64,000 nt of DNA from Nitrospirota bacterium (GTDB taxonomy: Bacteria > Nitrospirota > Leptospirillia > Leptospirillales > Leptospirillaceae): positions 1 to 64,000 of the forward strand of contig JAKADN010000003.1 in NCBI GenBank assembly GCA_021820445.1, written 5' to 3'. A program made the translations under genes and the position numbers. The stretch's first letter is position 1. Each line of letters opens with the position of its first letter. The notes under the pieces are model-generated. The model saw nothing but the letters and a program-made list of their open reading frames with translations, made no database searches and was not told the origin of the DNA. Shown piece after piece: positions 19,682 through 30,392 of the stretch.

Positions 19682-21076
19682 GTGTCACATATCGATATAG
19701 AAACTCTTATCGTAGGAGGTGGAATTGCGGGACTGGCCTGCGCAGTCCACCTTAAAGAACACGGCCGATCCGTCCGCCTCGTGGAAAGAAATGACCACCT
19801 TGGTGGCGTCATTCGGACCCTCTCGGAAGGCGGCTATCGGATCGAAACCGGTCCCAACAGCCTATTCCTGCGCCCTGAGGATCCACTTCTCGACTACGTT
19901 GTAAAGCTCGGACTGGAAAGAGCGGTTGTTCAGGCCGGCCTGACGGGAAAGAGGCGATTCATCCTCAAGGGAGGGAAACCTGTCCCACTCCCGACCTCGA
20001 TCCTGGAAGCCATTACGACGCCAGCCTTGTCACTGAAAGGGAAACTCAGGCTGCTCCAGGAGCCATTCATCCCTCCCTATGAGCCGAACGACCCCGAAGA
20101 TCCGACCGAAGAAACCGTCGCTCAATTTGTCTCCCGGCGCTTCGGATCGGACTTTCTCGACTGGATCATCGATCCGTTCGTGAAGGGAGTCTATGCCTCC
20201 AGCCCCGAGATTCTTTCCATGGAGGATACCTTTCCACGCCTGACCGCCCTAGAGGACCGCTACGGATCAATTATTCGAGGAGCCCTGGCGATGCAATGGG
20301 GACAGAAGCCCCCCTCCTCCCCCTTGACCCGATCTATTTTTTCCTTTTCCGAAGGGATGGGACTCCTTCCAAAAGCCCTCGCCGATCGTCTCGGTACCGA
20401 TGCAGGAACCAATGCCGAGGTCATCGGATGCACCCGTAACTCAGAAGGATTCAGGACGGCCCTTCTCTTTGACGAAGAAACATACTACCTTCATTCTCGC
20501 CATGTTGTTCTTGCAGGAAGCGCAACCCAGACATCGGAGCTTCTGCAGGAGATCAGCCCTGAATCCGAAGGTCCATTATCCGAAATCCCCTATGCCCCGA
20601 TTGCAGTGGTCTCCATGGGATTCTCCAGGAAAAACGTTTCCCACCCATTGGACGGGTTCGGACTGCTTGTCCCGACGAAGGAGCGGAGAAAGATTCTAGG
20701 AATTCTTTTTTCTTCCTCGCTCTTTCCCGGAAGAGCCCCGGAAGGTCAGGTTCTTCTGACGGTATTCGTAGGAGGAATGCCCAACCCGAAACTGGCCTTT
20801 GCCTTTGATGAAGACCTGATCGACATCGTCCAAAAAGAGGTGGAGACGATCCTTGGGTCGAAGGGACAGCCGGACTTTCTTCGCATTCAACGGTGGGAGG
20901 GAGCGATTCCCCAGTACACGCTCGGCCATCGGACCCGCATCGAAAGGCTCACGGAAACTCTCCCGGAGGGAATTCATCTGGCGGGATCCTATTTGTCGGG
21001 GGTCTCCGTTTCCCAAAGTTTTACATCGGGAATCGAAGCGGCACGAAAGATTCTCGCCACGCCTCCACAGCCTTGA
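19682..21076 (+). CDS. hemG: Protoporphyrinogen oxidase (HemY/PPOX type)
   Basis: LIVGGGIAGLACAVHL; GGVIRTLSEGGYRIETGPNSL; C-terminal GIHLAGSYLSGVSVSQSFTSGIEAA; GTG start. Confidence 0.9.
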   Translation: MSHIDIETLIVGGGIAGLACAVHLKEHGRSVRLVERNDHLGGVIRTLSEGGYRIETGPNSLFLRPEDPLLDYVVKLGLERAVVQAGLTGKRRFILKGGKPVPLPTSILEAITTPALSLKGKLRLLQEPFIPPYEPNDPEDPTEETVAQFVSRRFGSDFLDWIIDPFVKGVYASSPEILSMEDTFPRLTALEDRYGSIIRGALAMQWGQKPPSSPLTRSIFSFSEGMGLLPKALADRLGTDAGTNAEVIGCTRNSEGFRTALLFDEETYYLHSRHVVLAGSATQTSELLQEISPESEGPLSEIPYAPIAVVSMGFSRKNVSHPLDGFGLLVPTKERRKILGILFSSSLFPGRAPEGQVLLTVFVGGMPNPKLAFAFDEDLIDIVQKEVETILGSKGQPDFLRIQRWEGAIPQYTLGHRTRIERLTETLPEGIHLAGSYLSGVSVSQSFTSGIEAARKILATPPQP

Positions 21077-21086
21077 CCCCCTTACC

Positions 21087-21761
21087 TTACTCGGGGACAC
21101 CTGACACCCTGTGAAACTGGCCTGTTTCAAGACAAAAGGCGGACAGAATGCCGGTCCGGTAAGCCCCCGTATCAACCAACGCGATCCCGTCTTTCCAAAA
21201 TCCGGCTTTACGGACAATGGTATGCCCTGAAACAACAAGTCTGCCATCCCAGGACGGATAGAGATTGGGGGGGCGAAGCTCCAGACACTCATGGCCTCCC
21301 TCTCCCCCGGAAATCCTTGTTTCACAAAGGTCGCGATCGCCCAGACTTGTTCCGGGGACGGGGGGAAGGCTGCCATGGACGACAATCGCTTTTTCATCCG
21401 ACCAGACGAGAGGCCATGAGGAAATCCACTCCTCCATGACCCTGGACTGTCTTTCCCCAATGTCGGCAAAGCAGGAGAGAGTGGCCTCCCCTCCAAAAGC
21501 CGGAGTGGTGTACCAGGAGACCCATTCTCCGGACCGGAACCGGAGAAAGGACTCCTCGTGATTTCCCTTGACCGAAAGAAACCACCCCGCCATCGAAGCG
21601 TCATGCAGGAAAAGAAGAAGATCGCCCACCCGGGCCCCCCGGTCGAGCACATCTCCCACTGCAATCAAGCGATCCCGTTCCCTATCGAATGATATCTTGT
21701 CGAGGAGTGCGAGAAGCAGGGAGATCTGTCCATGCAGATCCCCCACGACATACGTTGACAT
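21087..21761 (-). CDS. Metallophosphoesterase (ApaH/PrpE-like)
   Basis: YVVGDLHGQ, AVGDVLDRG, GNHE, VVSGHT motifs. Confidence 0.85.
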   Translation of the reverse strand: MSTYVVGDLHGQISLLLALLDKISFDRERDRLIAVGDVLDRGARVGDLLLFLHDASMAGWFLSVKGNHEESFLRFRSGEWVSWYTTPAFGGEATLSCFADIGERQSRVMEEWISSWPLVWSDEKAIVVHGSLPPVPGTSLGDRDLCETRISGGEGGHECLELRPPNLYPSWDGRLVVSGHTIVRKAGFWKDGIALVDTGAYRTGILSAFCLETGQFHRVSGVPE

Positions 21762-21782
21762 TCGAACTCTTTCCTTCCGCGT

Positions 21783-22799
21783 TCAGCCGGCGGGAAGGAG
21801 ACTCGAAATGGAGCGAAGGGTATTTTTTAGCGAGGATGTGGCGTCTCCGACGGCAGAAGGCTCGAAGCCGCAATGAACCATGCAATCCCGGCATTTTTCA
21901 TGACCGGACGAGGGTCCATATTGACTCCAATCCGTCTCTTCTATGAGTTCCTTGTAAGAGGAGGCATACCCCTCATTTAACAAATAGCAGGGACGCTGCC
22001 ACCCAAGGACGGAATAGTTGGGACTGCCCCATGGGGTACAGTCATAGTCCCTCTGTCCCTCAAGGAAGTCCAGATAAAATGGGCTGTGATTGAAATTCCA
22101 CCCCTTGCCGGCACGGTCGGAAAGAATCATTCGGAACAGATTCCGGGTCCGGTCCTTTTTGAGAAAATGCTCCTGATCCGGAGCCCAATCGTAGGAATAT
22201 CCCGGGGAAATCATCATCCCGTTCACCCCCAGCTCCTTCACGAAGTCAAAGAACTTCCGGATCTCCCCTGGATCTTCCCCTTCGAACACCGTCGTGTTCG
22301 TGGTCACACGGAAACCCCGGCCCGTTGCAGCCTTGATCGCCCGGACAGCCGTATCGAAAACGCCCTCCCGGCAGACAAGGCGGTCATGGGTTTCCCTCAG
22401 TCCATCGAGATGAATGCTGAAGGTCAGGTAGGGAGAAGGGGAAAACCGGTCCATGTATTTTTCGAGAAGAATCCCGTTGGAACAAAGATAGACGAACTTC
22501 TTGCGATCGATCATCCCCTTGACGATTTCGGAGATCTCCGGATGAATGAGGGGCTCGCCCCCTGCGATCGTGACCACCGGTGCACCACACTCCTCGACGG
22601 CATGAAAACACTCCTCGGGAGACAGTCTTTTTCGAAGGATTTCCTCGGGATACTGGATTTTTCCGCATCCGGCACACTCGAGATTGCACCTGAAGAGGGG
22701 CTCGAGCATCAGAACGAGGGGAAACCTTTCTTCTTTTTTCCATTTTTTCTGCATTACATATGCCCCGACTTTCAGGGCCTGCTGAAGAGGGATCGCCAT
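21783..22799 (-). CDS. hpnH: Hopanoid biosynthesis-associated radical SAM protein HpnH
   Basis: [16 protein letters not shown]; family-like N-terminus [19 protein letters not shown]. Confidence 0.9.
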   Translation of the reverse strand: MAIPLQQALKVGAYVMQKKWKKEERFPLVLMLEPLFRCNLECAGCGKIQYPEEILRKRLSPEECFHAVEECGAPVVTIAGGEPLIHPEISEIVKGMIDRKKFVYLCSNGILLEKYMDRFSPSPYLTFSIHLDGLRETHDRLVCREGVFDTAVRAIKAATGRGFRVTTNTTVFEGEDPGEIRKFFDFVKELGVNGMMISPGYSYDWAPDQEHFLKKDRTRNLFRMILSDRAGKGWNFNHSPFYLDFLEGQRDYDCTPWGSPNYSVLGWQRPCYLLNEGYASSYKELIEETDWSQYGPSSGHEKCRDCMVHCGFEPSAVGDATSSLKNTLRSISSLLPAG

Positions 22800-23017
22800 G
22801 GGAGTGGTGCCTTTCATTCAGATGGGAGCAAGGCAAAGAATCCATATGGTTGCGGACAGAGAGGAATAGAGATGACAAGTTTGCCGCAACATTTTATGAT
22901 CATAAAGACCCGGTTCAGTTTCTGTCAAGAAACTCGGCATTCAGACACATGGCCCCCATAACGAAATGGTCAACGAGCCCCCGGACTTCGAACGAAGATC
23001 GGCAGAAAGGTGGTGTC

Positions 23018-24115
23018 GTGGAAAACCCTTCCCCCGTCAATTCCCAGATCAGCACGGTTCTTCACCCTTTGATCCTGGCCGGTGATATCGGCGGAACAAA
23101 AACCCTTCTCGGCCTATTTCCGGCGACCCCGAAAAAAGGGGAGCAGGATCAGGTCCCCCTATCCGTTTTCAAAAAAGAATACCCTTCCCGCAACTTCGCC
23201 TCCCTCGAAAGGGTCCTTGAATCCTTTCTCGAGGAGGCCCGGACCGGCTATTCCAAAAGCTTCTCGATCGCGGGGGCAGCCTTTGGTATCGCCGGTCCGG
23301 TGGTCAATGGCCGCTGCCAGACGACCAATCTTCCATGGATCGTCGAAACGGAATCACTGGGGGTCCTTCTCGGATTGTCCGTCAGGGATGTCTTGCTGGT
23401 CAACGATCTTGTGGCCATGGGTTGGGGAACAACATGTCTTGCCCCAAAAGAGACCCTTGTCATCAACGAGGGACATCCGGATCCCCTGGGAAGCCGGGTT
23501 GTCGTCGCTCCCGGGACAGGTCTCGGGGAGTCGATCCTTGTCCCAGGCGCACAGGGACCAATCGTCATACCGACGGAGGGAGGACATTCGGACTGGGCTC
23601 CCGAATCTCCCGCCGATATCCCCCTTCTCACCTATCTATGGTCCCGCTTCGGCCATGCCAGCGTCGAGCGGGTGGTCTCCGGCCAAGGAATCGCCAATCT
23701 CTACCATTTTCACACTCAGGGACAGTCCCCAGCGGGCCTTCCGCTGGACCCCACCCTTCCGGAGGATGAGATTCCTGCCGCACTCACCCACGCCGCGCTC
23801 TCGAGACATGACCCTCTCTGCACCATGATTCTTGAAAATTTTTGCCGATTCCTGGGACAGGAAGCCGGAAACTTTGCCCTCAAGTCGCTCGCAACCGGGG
23901 GCGTCTATCTGGCCGGCGGAATTCCGGGCAAGATTCACCCTTTCCTCATGCGATCCTCATTCATGGATCACTTCACGAACAAGGGACGATACCAGAAGAT
24001 TCTCTCCGAAATGCCCGTCCACATTGTCGACAATCCTGAAACAGGTCTCAGGGGAGCTTGGAAGCTTGCCAGTCAACGAGTTCCTGAAGCCCAAAACCTA
24101 GGAGTTGCAAGATGA
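23018..24115 (+). CDS. glk: Glucokinase (start uncertain; ORF extends up to 22760)
   Basis: LAGDIGGTKTLLGLF; VNDLVAMGWG; PGTGLGESI; TEGGHSDWAP. Confidence 0.9.
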   Translation: MENPSPVNSQISTVLHPLILAGDIGGTKTLLGLFPATPKKGEQDQVPLSVFKKEYPSRNFASLERVLESFLEEARTGYSKSFSIAGAAFGIAGPVVNGRCQTTNLPWIVETESLGVLLGLSVRDVLLVNDLVAMGWGTTCLAPKETLVINEGHPDPLGSRVVVAPGTGLGESILVPGAQGPIVIPTEGGHSDWAPESPADIPLLTYLWSRFGHASVERVVSGQGIANLYHFHTQGQSPAGLPLDPTLPEDEIPAALTHAALSRHDPLCTMILENFCRFLGQEAGNFALKSLATGGVYLAGGIPGKIHPFLMRSSFMDHFTNKGRYQKILSEMPVHIVDNPETGLRGAWKLASQRVPEAQNLGVAR

Positions 24116-24918
24116 CCCGCCTTACAGATCTTGAAGAGGGCCCCCCACCCGTTGTCGTTTGCGTTTACCCCTCCCTCTCCGACTGGGCAGAGAAGGGATC
24201 GGACACTTTTCTGCAAAGGATCTTGGTCCTCCTTGAAAAGAAACGCATCGCGTCGATCGGTCTTTCTGGCGGCAGCACCCCGATCCCGTTTTTGAGGGCA
24301 TCGGCCAGAAAAATAGCCTCCTGGCCCGACGAGACGAAGTCCAGAATCCACTGGTTTTTCTCCGACGAACGATGCGTTCCTCCGGAGAGTGATCAGAGCA
24401 ACTTCAGAATGGCCCAGGAAAACTTTTTCTCCCCTGGATCAATCCCCGGAAATACCGTCTTCAGGATTCATGGGGAGGCCCCCCACCATGACCGGGAAGC
24501 GCTGAGATACGAAAAGCTTCTCGCGGAGGCTCTGGGCAACCCCCTTCCCCACCCGCCGGCTCTCGATATCGCCCTCCTCGGCGTGGGGCCCGATGGACAC
24601 ACGGCCAGCCTCTTTCCGGGGACCTCTCCGGAAGACGATCGCCATCGCCTGATCCTTGCCGTCCCCGAAACACCTGGGCGGATTCCCCGCATCACGATGT
24701 CCTACCACACTCTGGCGGAAGCCGGGACAAGAATCTTTCTTGTGACAGGCCGGGAAAAGCGCGACATCCTTGCCAGGGTCCTCGACCCGGAAGGAGATCT
24801 CCCCACCCAATGGGTTCTGCGTGAATCGGGGATGAGAATGCATCCCTCCGAGTTCTGGATCGACCGCGAGGCCTGTCCCGAGGGGATCGACCGCTGGTCC
24901 GATGTCAGAACCCTCTAG
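24112..24918 (+). CDS. pgl: 6-phosphogluconolactonase
   Basis: GLSGGSTPIPFL; FFSDERCVPPESDQSNFRMA; LLGVGPDGHTASLFPG; overlaps the glk stop. Confidence 0.94.
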   Translation: MTRLTDLEEGPPPVVVCVYPSLSDWAEKGSDTFLQRILVLLEKKRIASIGLSGGSTPIPFLRASARKIASWPDETKSRIHWFFSDERCVPPESDQSNFRMAQENFFSPGSIPGNTVFRIHGEAPHHDREALRYEKLLAEALGNPLPHPPALDIALLGVGPDGHTASLFPGTSPEDDRHRLILAVPETPGRIPRITMSYHTLAEAGTRIFLVTGREKRDILARVLDPEGDLPTQWVLRESGMRMHPSEFWIDREACPEGIDRWSDVRTL

Positions 24919-25051
24919 ACCGGGATTTTCCCGCTTGGCGGGGCCCCTCGGAGAACCTTGCCCCAAGCCAGGGTCATGAAGTAAAATTGAAAGATATGTT
25001 TGAGCGTACCTGCCGCAGGATTCGGCAAGGCGAGGAAGACCCAAGGAGTTT

Positions 25052-25672
25052 TTGTCCATGACCGCATCGCGACAAGGCGCAGGGCCGGAAAGTGGTCCAA
25101 AAAAAACGATACCAGACAAGTCCTCCGCGCAAGAAGCGCCTTCTCCGAGTCCCCCGCCCGCCGAATACGAAGAACTCTACAGCCCTTCCCGACCCAAGGA
25201 GGAGCAGGGGTTCAGTCCCGTCACGATCGCCATCTATATCGTCATCGGACTTCTGCTTGTGGCAGGAATCGGAGGATCGATCATCGGCTTCAAGGCCGGA
25301 CCTCTGGGAAAACCGCACAAGATCGTCTCCCAACGGAGCATCAGCACGCGAACAACCTTCAAGAGCATCCAGGGTGAGGGTTGGCGGCTCAACATGTCGA
25401 TGCTCCTCTCCCCCTCCGTGGCCTACATGAAATACACCCTTGAGGGAAACCCCATCAAACTCCAGATGCTGGGGGCCCATTACAAAATCGGCAACGGATC
25501 GGAGGTTCCACTGAAACTTCCCCCGGCCTACATGATGTTCGAGCCACTGGCCCCGAAGGAGGAGACATCGCGGGCCTTCTGGCTGGGCGGCTCCCCCGTT
25601 TACTCCATCACCATCGAAATGCGGATTGACGACGGACATGAAATTCGCAGCGAAACCGTCACCTTCGACTAA
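25052..25672 (+). CDS. Hypothetical single-TM protein
   Basis: Pro-rich N-terminus then TM VTIAIYIVIGLLLVAGIGGSIIGF. Confidence 0.6.
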   Translation: MSMTASRQGAGPESGPKKTIPDKSSAQEAPSPSPPPAEYEELYSPSRPKEEQGFSPVTIAIYIVIGLLLVAGIGGSIIGFKAGPLGKPHKIVSQRSISTRTTFKSIQGEGWRLNMSMLLSPSVAYMKYTLEGNPIKLQMLGAHYKIGNGSEVPLKLPPAYMMFEPLAPKEETSRAFWLGGSPVYSITIEMRIDDGHEIRSETVTFD

Positions 25673-25721
25673 GACGTCCCATTCGAAACTCTTGTGAGCA
25701 CGACGGAGGACGGCCGCGCCC

Positions 25722-26072
25722 TCAAGGGCCCGAACCCGTCGCAGCCTCTTCAAGTCTCCTGGATCCCTCCTCCGGATCGATACCGGAGACCTCGATCAAT
25801 TTGATCCGGCTTCCCTCTCCCCGAACGATCGACACAGAAGAGACCGGCACCCCGATATAATCCGACAAGGCCCGGACGACGCCCTTGTTCGCAAGTCCAT
25901 CCCTGGCCGGTTCACGGACCCCGAGAATCCATCCCCTCTGTTCCCGCCTGAGGCAGGGTCTTGCCTGGCCAGGCTTGACATTGATTTCGAAACGCCAGAC
26001 TTTTCGTGGAGATTTTTGAGTGGCGGCGGGATCAGAAGCGGATTTCTTTGGGGGTTTCACTGGCGTTTTCAC
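25722..26072 (-). CDS. DUF167/YggU family protein
   Basis: FEINVKPGQARPCL...VREPARDGLANKGVVRALSDYIGVPVSSVSIVRGEGSRIKLIEV. Confidence 0.85.
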   Translation of the reverse strand: MKTPVKPPKKSASDPAATQKSPRKVWRFEINVKPGQARPCLRREQRGWILGVREPARDGLANKGVVRALSDYIGVPVSSVSIVRGEGSRIKLIEVSGIDPEEGSRRLEEAATGSGP

Positions 26073-26571
26073 CCATCTCTGAAGCGGTTTTTTCCCAGCG
26101 GGAGAGAGCGTCTCCGAAGGAGGAGAGCTCCCCCCTCAGGCGAGACACGGTCATTTCCGTTTCATGCCGGAGACGGGTCCGGCTCTCCTCTTCAGAACGA
26201 GACCTTTCCCTGGCCTCCCGGAGAAGCTCTTCGGACTCCCTATGGGCCCGCTGAAGGATCTCTTCCGCCTTCAAATGCGCCTCCCTGACAATCTGTTCTC
26301 CCTCCTTTTTGGCAAGTCCTTTCCATTCGTCGGCCGTAGCCTGGGCCGCCACAAGGGTCGCGGAGAGCTGCTCCTCCCGTTTTTTGATCTCCTCCCTTTC
26401 ATCCTGCAGGTCCCGGAGCTGCTGGTTGAGGGTCCCCACAGCATCGACAAGCTGACCCGCCTCGAACAGAAGCTTCTCGATGAATTCGTCCACCTCGCCC
26501 GGGGCGTATCCGCGCAGGCTCCTGCCGAATTCGCGACCGCGAAGGTCATTGAGCGTTGTATGATCGAGCAT
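26032..26571 (-). CDS. divIVA: DivIVA-domain protein
   Basis: DLRGREFGRSLRGYAPGEVDEFIEKL followed by coiled coil; position downstream of yggT. Confidence 0.88.
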   Translation of the reverse strand: MLDHTTLNDLRGREFGRSLRGYAPGEVDEFIEKLLFEAGQLVDAVGTLNQQLRDLQDEREEIKKREEQLSATLVAAQATADEWKGLAKKEGEQIVREAHLKAEEILQRAHRESEELLREARERSRSEEESRTRLRHETEMTVSRLRGELSSFGDALSRWEKTASEMGENASETPKEIRF

Positions 26572-26616
26572 GACCCCTCCTTTGCTCCGTTCGACGCAGA
26601 TGACTCAAGTCCCGGA

Positions 26617-26853
26617 TCAATAAACGAACCGTTCGATCCCCTGAATGATCAGAATCAGGATGAAAGGGGACAGGTCGAGACCGCCCATCTTTTCGGGTGG
26701 AACCAGCTTCCGTATCGGAGCCAAAAACGGCTCGGTGACATAGTCCATGAACCGGATGATCGGATTGTGCGGATCGGGACGCACCCAGGAGAGGAGTGCG
26801 CGTATGATGACGATCCAGGTGAACAGGTTCAGTAATGTCGTGAAGAGTCTGAT
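26617..26853 (-). CDS. yggT: YggT/YlmG family membrane protein with no canonical start codon; not in the ORF track
   Basis: Manual translation (I)RLFTTLLNLFTWIVIIRALLSWVRPDPHNPIIRFMDYVTEPFLAPIRKLVPPEKMGGLDLSPFILILIIQGIERFVY*; SD AAGGGAGG 5 nt before an ATC codon. Confidence 0.8.
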   Translation of the reverse strand: MRLFTTLLNLFTWIVIIRALLSWVRPDPHNPIIRFMDYVTEPFLAPIRKLVPPEKMGGLDLSPFILILIIQGIERFVY

Positions 26854-26874
26854 GAGATCCTCCCTTGATGAAGT

Positions 26875-27774
26875 CTAAACGTTTCGGGATATCTCCCGGG
26901 ACCGGATTGCCATAGCCCGCACCGCTTCGATCAGGGCCCCCCGAACCCCCTGACGCTCGAGGGCTGCCAGCCCTTCGATCGTTGTCCCGGATGGAGAGGC
27001 GACCTTCGCCTTCAGGAGTTCCGGAAGGTGTCCCTTTTCAGCCAGCAGGGCTCCCGTCCCAAGGAGGGCCCAGGAGGCCAGCAGAGTGGCGGTCTCCCGG
27101 GACAATCCCTCCCGGACCCCTCCATCGGCCAGGGCTTCGGCGACGAGAGCCAGCAATCCGGGACCCGAACCGGCGATGGCGGTCGCCGCGTCGAAAGAAT
27201 CCTCCGGGAGCCACAGTGCCCGGCCCATCCCTGAAAAAAGGCTATAGACAAGGGTCTGCTCGGAGTGCGTCACCTCCTGGGAGGCCGTCAGAAGGGTCAT
27301 GCCCTTGCCGGCAGAAAGTGCGAGATTGGTCATGGAGCGCACCCAGCGGAGGTTCGGAACCTTCCGTCTAAGATGGGAGAGCGGGACGCCGGCCATGACG
27401 GAAACCGAAAGAACCTCCGAAGGAAGGGCCGACAATGCGTCCGACACCTCCGACTCTGACTTCAGAAAGACGCCCGGTTTGACGCAAAGGAAAAGCAGGT
27501 CGGGACTCTTTCCCTTTTTCATCAGAGCAAGAAGGGACGTCTCTCCTTCGATTCCCTCCCCCTTCAGGAGCTTCAGCACCTCCGGACTGGGATCGACGAC
27601 CGAGAGAGCCGGGCGAACACCCGCACGATTGCTCGCCAGATGGCGGGCGATGACGCCACCCATCTGCCCCCCTCCGACAACCCAGATGGTGCCGGGGAAC
27701 TCTCCCTCGGCAAACGATTTCGAAAGATGTCCGTTCTTCTGATTTTTTTTGCCTGACTTCCACGTATCGCTCAC
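26875..27774 (-). CDS. proC: Pyrroline-5-carboxylate reductase
   Basis: IWVVGGGQMGGVIARHL; GSGPGLLALVAEALADGGV; SPSGTTIEGLAALE; GTG start overlapping the yggS stop. Confidence 0.9.
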   Translation of the reverse strand: MSDTWKSGKKNQKNGHLSKSFAEGEFPGTIWVVGGGQMGGVIARHLASNRAGVRPALSVVDPSPEVLKLLKGEGIEGETSLLALMKKGKSPDLLFLCVKPGVFLKSESEVSDALSALPSEVLSVSVMAGVPLSHLRRKVPNLRWVRSMTNLALSAGKGMTLLTASQEVTHSEQTLVYSLFSGMGRALWLPEDSFDAATAIAGSGPGLLALVAEALADGGVREGLSRETATLLASWALLGTGALLAEKGHLPELLKAKVASPSGTTIEGLAALERQGVRGALIEAVRAMAIRSREISRNV

Positions 27775-28454
27775 ACGATCCCTTCCTCGAAAAGAAGGCG
27801 GCCGATCCTCACCTCCGTGGCTCCGCAGCGGATCCCCTCCTCGAAATCCTCGGACATGCCCATCGAAAGCTCCACGAGAAAAGGCCAATGTCCCTTGAGG
27901 CGAATCCACCATTCCCTTGCATCTTCGAAAACCTTCCGCGTTTTGTCCTGACGGCCGGAAGGATCGGGGACAGGCCCCATGACGAGGAGCCCACAGATAT
28001 CGAGCCCCTCCAGAGTCGCAAGCGATCCGACCTCTTTTTCCAGTTCCTCCGGAAGAAAGCCGGACCGCCCTGGATCGCGCAGGATGTTCGCCTCCAGAAG
28101 GACGGACTGCGTCACCCCCTCGCGCGAAGCCAGATCGGACAGAAGACGGGCATGGGAGAGATTGTCCAGGGAATCGACCCGGAAGAGCGGTCTATAATGC
28201 TTCCGGAGGGACCGCCCCTGGATCGCTCCGATAAAATGCCAGGAGATTCCTTCATCAAGGGCGTTCCGCTTGCCCTCCCATTCTTCCCACCGATTTTCAC
28301 CGAGATGCGTCACGCCGGCATCGACCAGACTCCGGATTTCCTCGATGGTCCGCATCTTGGTCACCCCGACGAGGCGCGGGAGATCCGTCCGTCCTGCCGC
28401 CCGGGAGGCGGCTTCGATGCGGGCTCTGATTCTGGCGAGATTGGCCGGGATCAT
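27771..28454 (-). CDS. yggS: YggS-family PLP-binding protein
   Basis: RLVGVTKMRTIEEIRSLVDAGVTHLGENRWEE; WHFIGAIQGR; LSMGMSEDFEEGIRCGATEVRIG. Confidence 0.93.
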   Translation of the reverse strand: MIPANLARIRARIEAASRAAGRTDLPRLVGVTKMRTIEEIRSLVDAGVTHLGENRWEEWEGKRNALDEGISWHFIGAIQGRSLRKHYRPLFRVDSLDNLSHARLLSDLASREGVTQSVLLEANILRDPGRSGFLPEELEKEVGSLATLEGLDICGLLVMGPVPDPSGRQDKTRKVFEDAREWWIRLKGHWPFLVELSMGMSEDFEEGIRCGATEVRIGRLLFEEGIV

Positions 28455-29104
28455 CGCCTCTCTCTCCGGATATAGTTGAGCATCGACCGCCCTTTCCGGC
28501 GGTTCCCCCATCCCCGATGGGAAAAGAAGAGGTCCGGATGACACCGGGTGCAGAGAGGGATCCTTCCGATATTTTCCAGGGGAACCCCCACCTCGAGAAG
28601 CTGGTGCGTCACGAGCGCCCAGAGGTCAAGCGTTCGTCGCGGTCCCTGGACATAGCTCGGAGTGTTCGATCGGACGGCCTCCCAGACCTCGGGCCCGACC
28701 TCGAAACAGCAGGGTCCGATGGCCGGCCCGAGAACGACCCGAATGTCGGCCGGAAGGATCTTTCCCATCTCCCCGAACCGGCGGATGCCCGCCGGGACGA
28801 TCCCCGCCGCGGCCCCTCTCCAGCCCGCATGGAACGCCCCCACGAACTCCCCCGATTCCGCGGCGGCAAGTACAGGAAGGCAGTCGGCGGTAAAAACCCC
28901 CACCTCTTCGCCTTGATCCCCGGAGATGAGTCCGTCCCCCTCAAGGGGCCCCTCCTGGGACCTGGACTCCCTTGAGGAAAGGACCTGCGTGCCATGGGTC
29001 TGGCGAAGAACAAGGCATTGGGGACGCGGAGCACTCCCGACCGTTCCGAACCCATGATCGACACCGAGGGAGGAGAGGAGTGGATGGCGGAGAAAATCCT
29101 TCAT
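28451..29104 (-). CDS. pgeF: Peptidoglycan editing factor PgeF / YfiH-YlmD laccase-domain protein
   Basis: [44 protein letters not shown]. Confidence 0.93.
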   Translation of the reverse strand: MKDFLRHPLLSSLGVDHGFGTVGSAPRPQCLVLRQTHGTQVLSSRESRSQEGPLEGDGLISGDQGEEVGVFTADCLPVLAAAESGEFVGAFHAGWRGAAAGIVPAGIRRFGEMGKILPADIRVVLGPAIGPCCFEVGPEVWEAVRSNTPSYVQGPRRTLDLWALVTHQLLEVGVPLENIGRIPLCTRCHPDLFFSHRGWGNRRKGRSMLNYIRRERR

Positions 29105-30306
29105 TCCCCGCGTTTTCTCCAGATGGCGGGCCTTTCGTTGAGATCCCCCTCCGGCTCAAGTTCGGCGGGTTGGGTCTCCCGAAGAAGCGGACGGGGGGAC
29201 TGCCCCCCCTGTCTTCTGAGAAAGGCGGGAATCTCCTCCTGTCCATCGGCAGGAAGGGACTCGGCCGAAGAGCTCTCGGCCTTCCCAGGTGCCCGGTCGG
29301 CGGGTTGGTCGAATCCCGTCGCGATCACCGTGATATGGATCTCCTCCATCGGATGGTCTTCGACCACTGTTCCGAAGATCAGATTGGCCGATCCCTTTTC
29401 GGCCTCCTCCTCGATGAGTCGGGAGGCCTCGGTGATTTCGTTTAAGGTCATGTCCGAGCCTCCCCGGAAGTTCACGAGAATGCCTTTTGCCCCCCGGATC
29501 GAACTGTCCTCGAGAAGGGGGCTGTTTATGGCGGCACGGGCGGCCGTCAGAGCCCTCTCGGGTCCGGAGGCCGTTCCGATCCCCATGACGGCACGGCCCA
29601 TGTTGGCCATCGTCGTCTTCACATCGGCAAAGTCGAGATTGATGAGTCCCGGACGGGTAATGATGTCCGAGATCCCCTGGACACCCTGTCGCAGGACGTC
29701 GTCAGCCTTCTTGAAGGCATCGATGAGAGGGGTTCCCCTGTCGACCACCGATTCGAGCCGGTCGTTGGGAATCACGATCAGCGTGTCGGTGAACCGACGG
29801 AGTTCCCGAAGCCCCTCCTCGGCGTTCCGGCATCGTTTCGGCCCCTCGAAGCCGAAGGGGGTCGTCACAACCGCCACAGTGAGAATGCCGCTTTCGCGGG
29901 CCACCTGTGCGATCACCGGGGCCGCCCCTGTCCCCGTTCCGCCGCCCATTCCCGCCGTCACGAAGACCATGTCCGATCCGGCCACCGCTCCGCGAATCTT
30001 GTCGACGTCCTCAAGGGCGGAACGCCGGCCGACTTCGGGATTGGCACCGGCTCCCAGCCCCCTGCTGACGGCGCTTCCGATCTGGATCCTGTGGGCATCG
30101 ATCCGGTTTAGGGCCTGAAGATCGGTGTTGACCGCCACGAACTCAACGCCCTTCAGGTCGGACATGATCATGGTGTGAATGGCATTGCACCCCCCACCGC
30201 CCACTCCGATGACAAGGATGCGGGCCCCGAGGATTCCGGACTGCTTGTAGTCGATCAAGGGCTCTTCACCCCATTCTGGATCCATTCCCACACTCCAAGG
30301 AGCCAA
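29101..30306 (-). CDS. ftsZ: Cell division protein FtsZ
   Basis: [37 protein letters not shown]-terminal [10 protein letters not shown]. Confidence 0.97.
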   Translation of the reverse strand: MAPWSVGMDPEWGEEPLIDYKQSGILGARILVIGVGGGGCNAIHTMIMSDLKGVEFVAVNTDLQALNRIDAHRIQIGSAVSRGLGAGANPEVGRRSALEDVDKIRGAVAGSDMVFVTAGMGGGTGTGAAPVIAQVARESGILTVAVVTTPFGFEGPKRCRNAEEGLRELRRFTDTLIVIPNDRLESVVDRGTPLIDAFKKADDVLRQGVQGISDIITRPGLINLDFADVKTTMANMGRAVMGIGTASGPERALTAARAAINSPLLEDSSIRGAKGILVNFRGGSDMTLNEITEASRLIEEEAEKGSANLIFGTVVEDHPMEEIHITVIATGFDQPADRAPGKAESSSAESLPADGQEEIPAFLRRQGGQSPRPLLRETQPAELEPEGDLNERPAIWRKRGE

Positions 30307-30392
30307 GCGGCTCCGAACTGTTAACGATCATGAGAGGTCAATCGGCCCGCCAGCGGCGAGATGTCCTCCGGAAACCTTCCCTGTTTGGTCCG

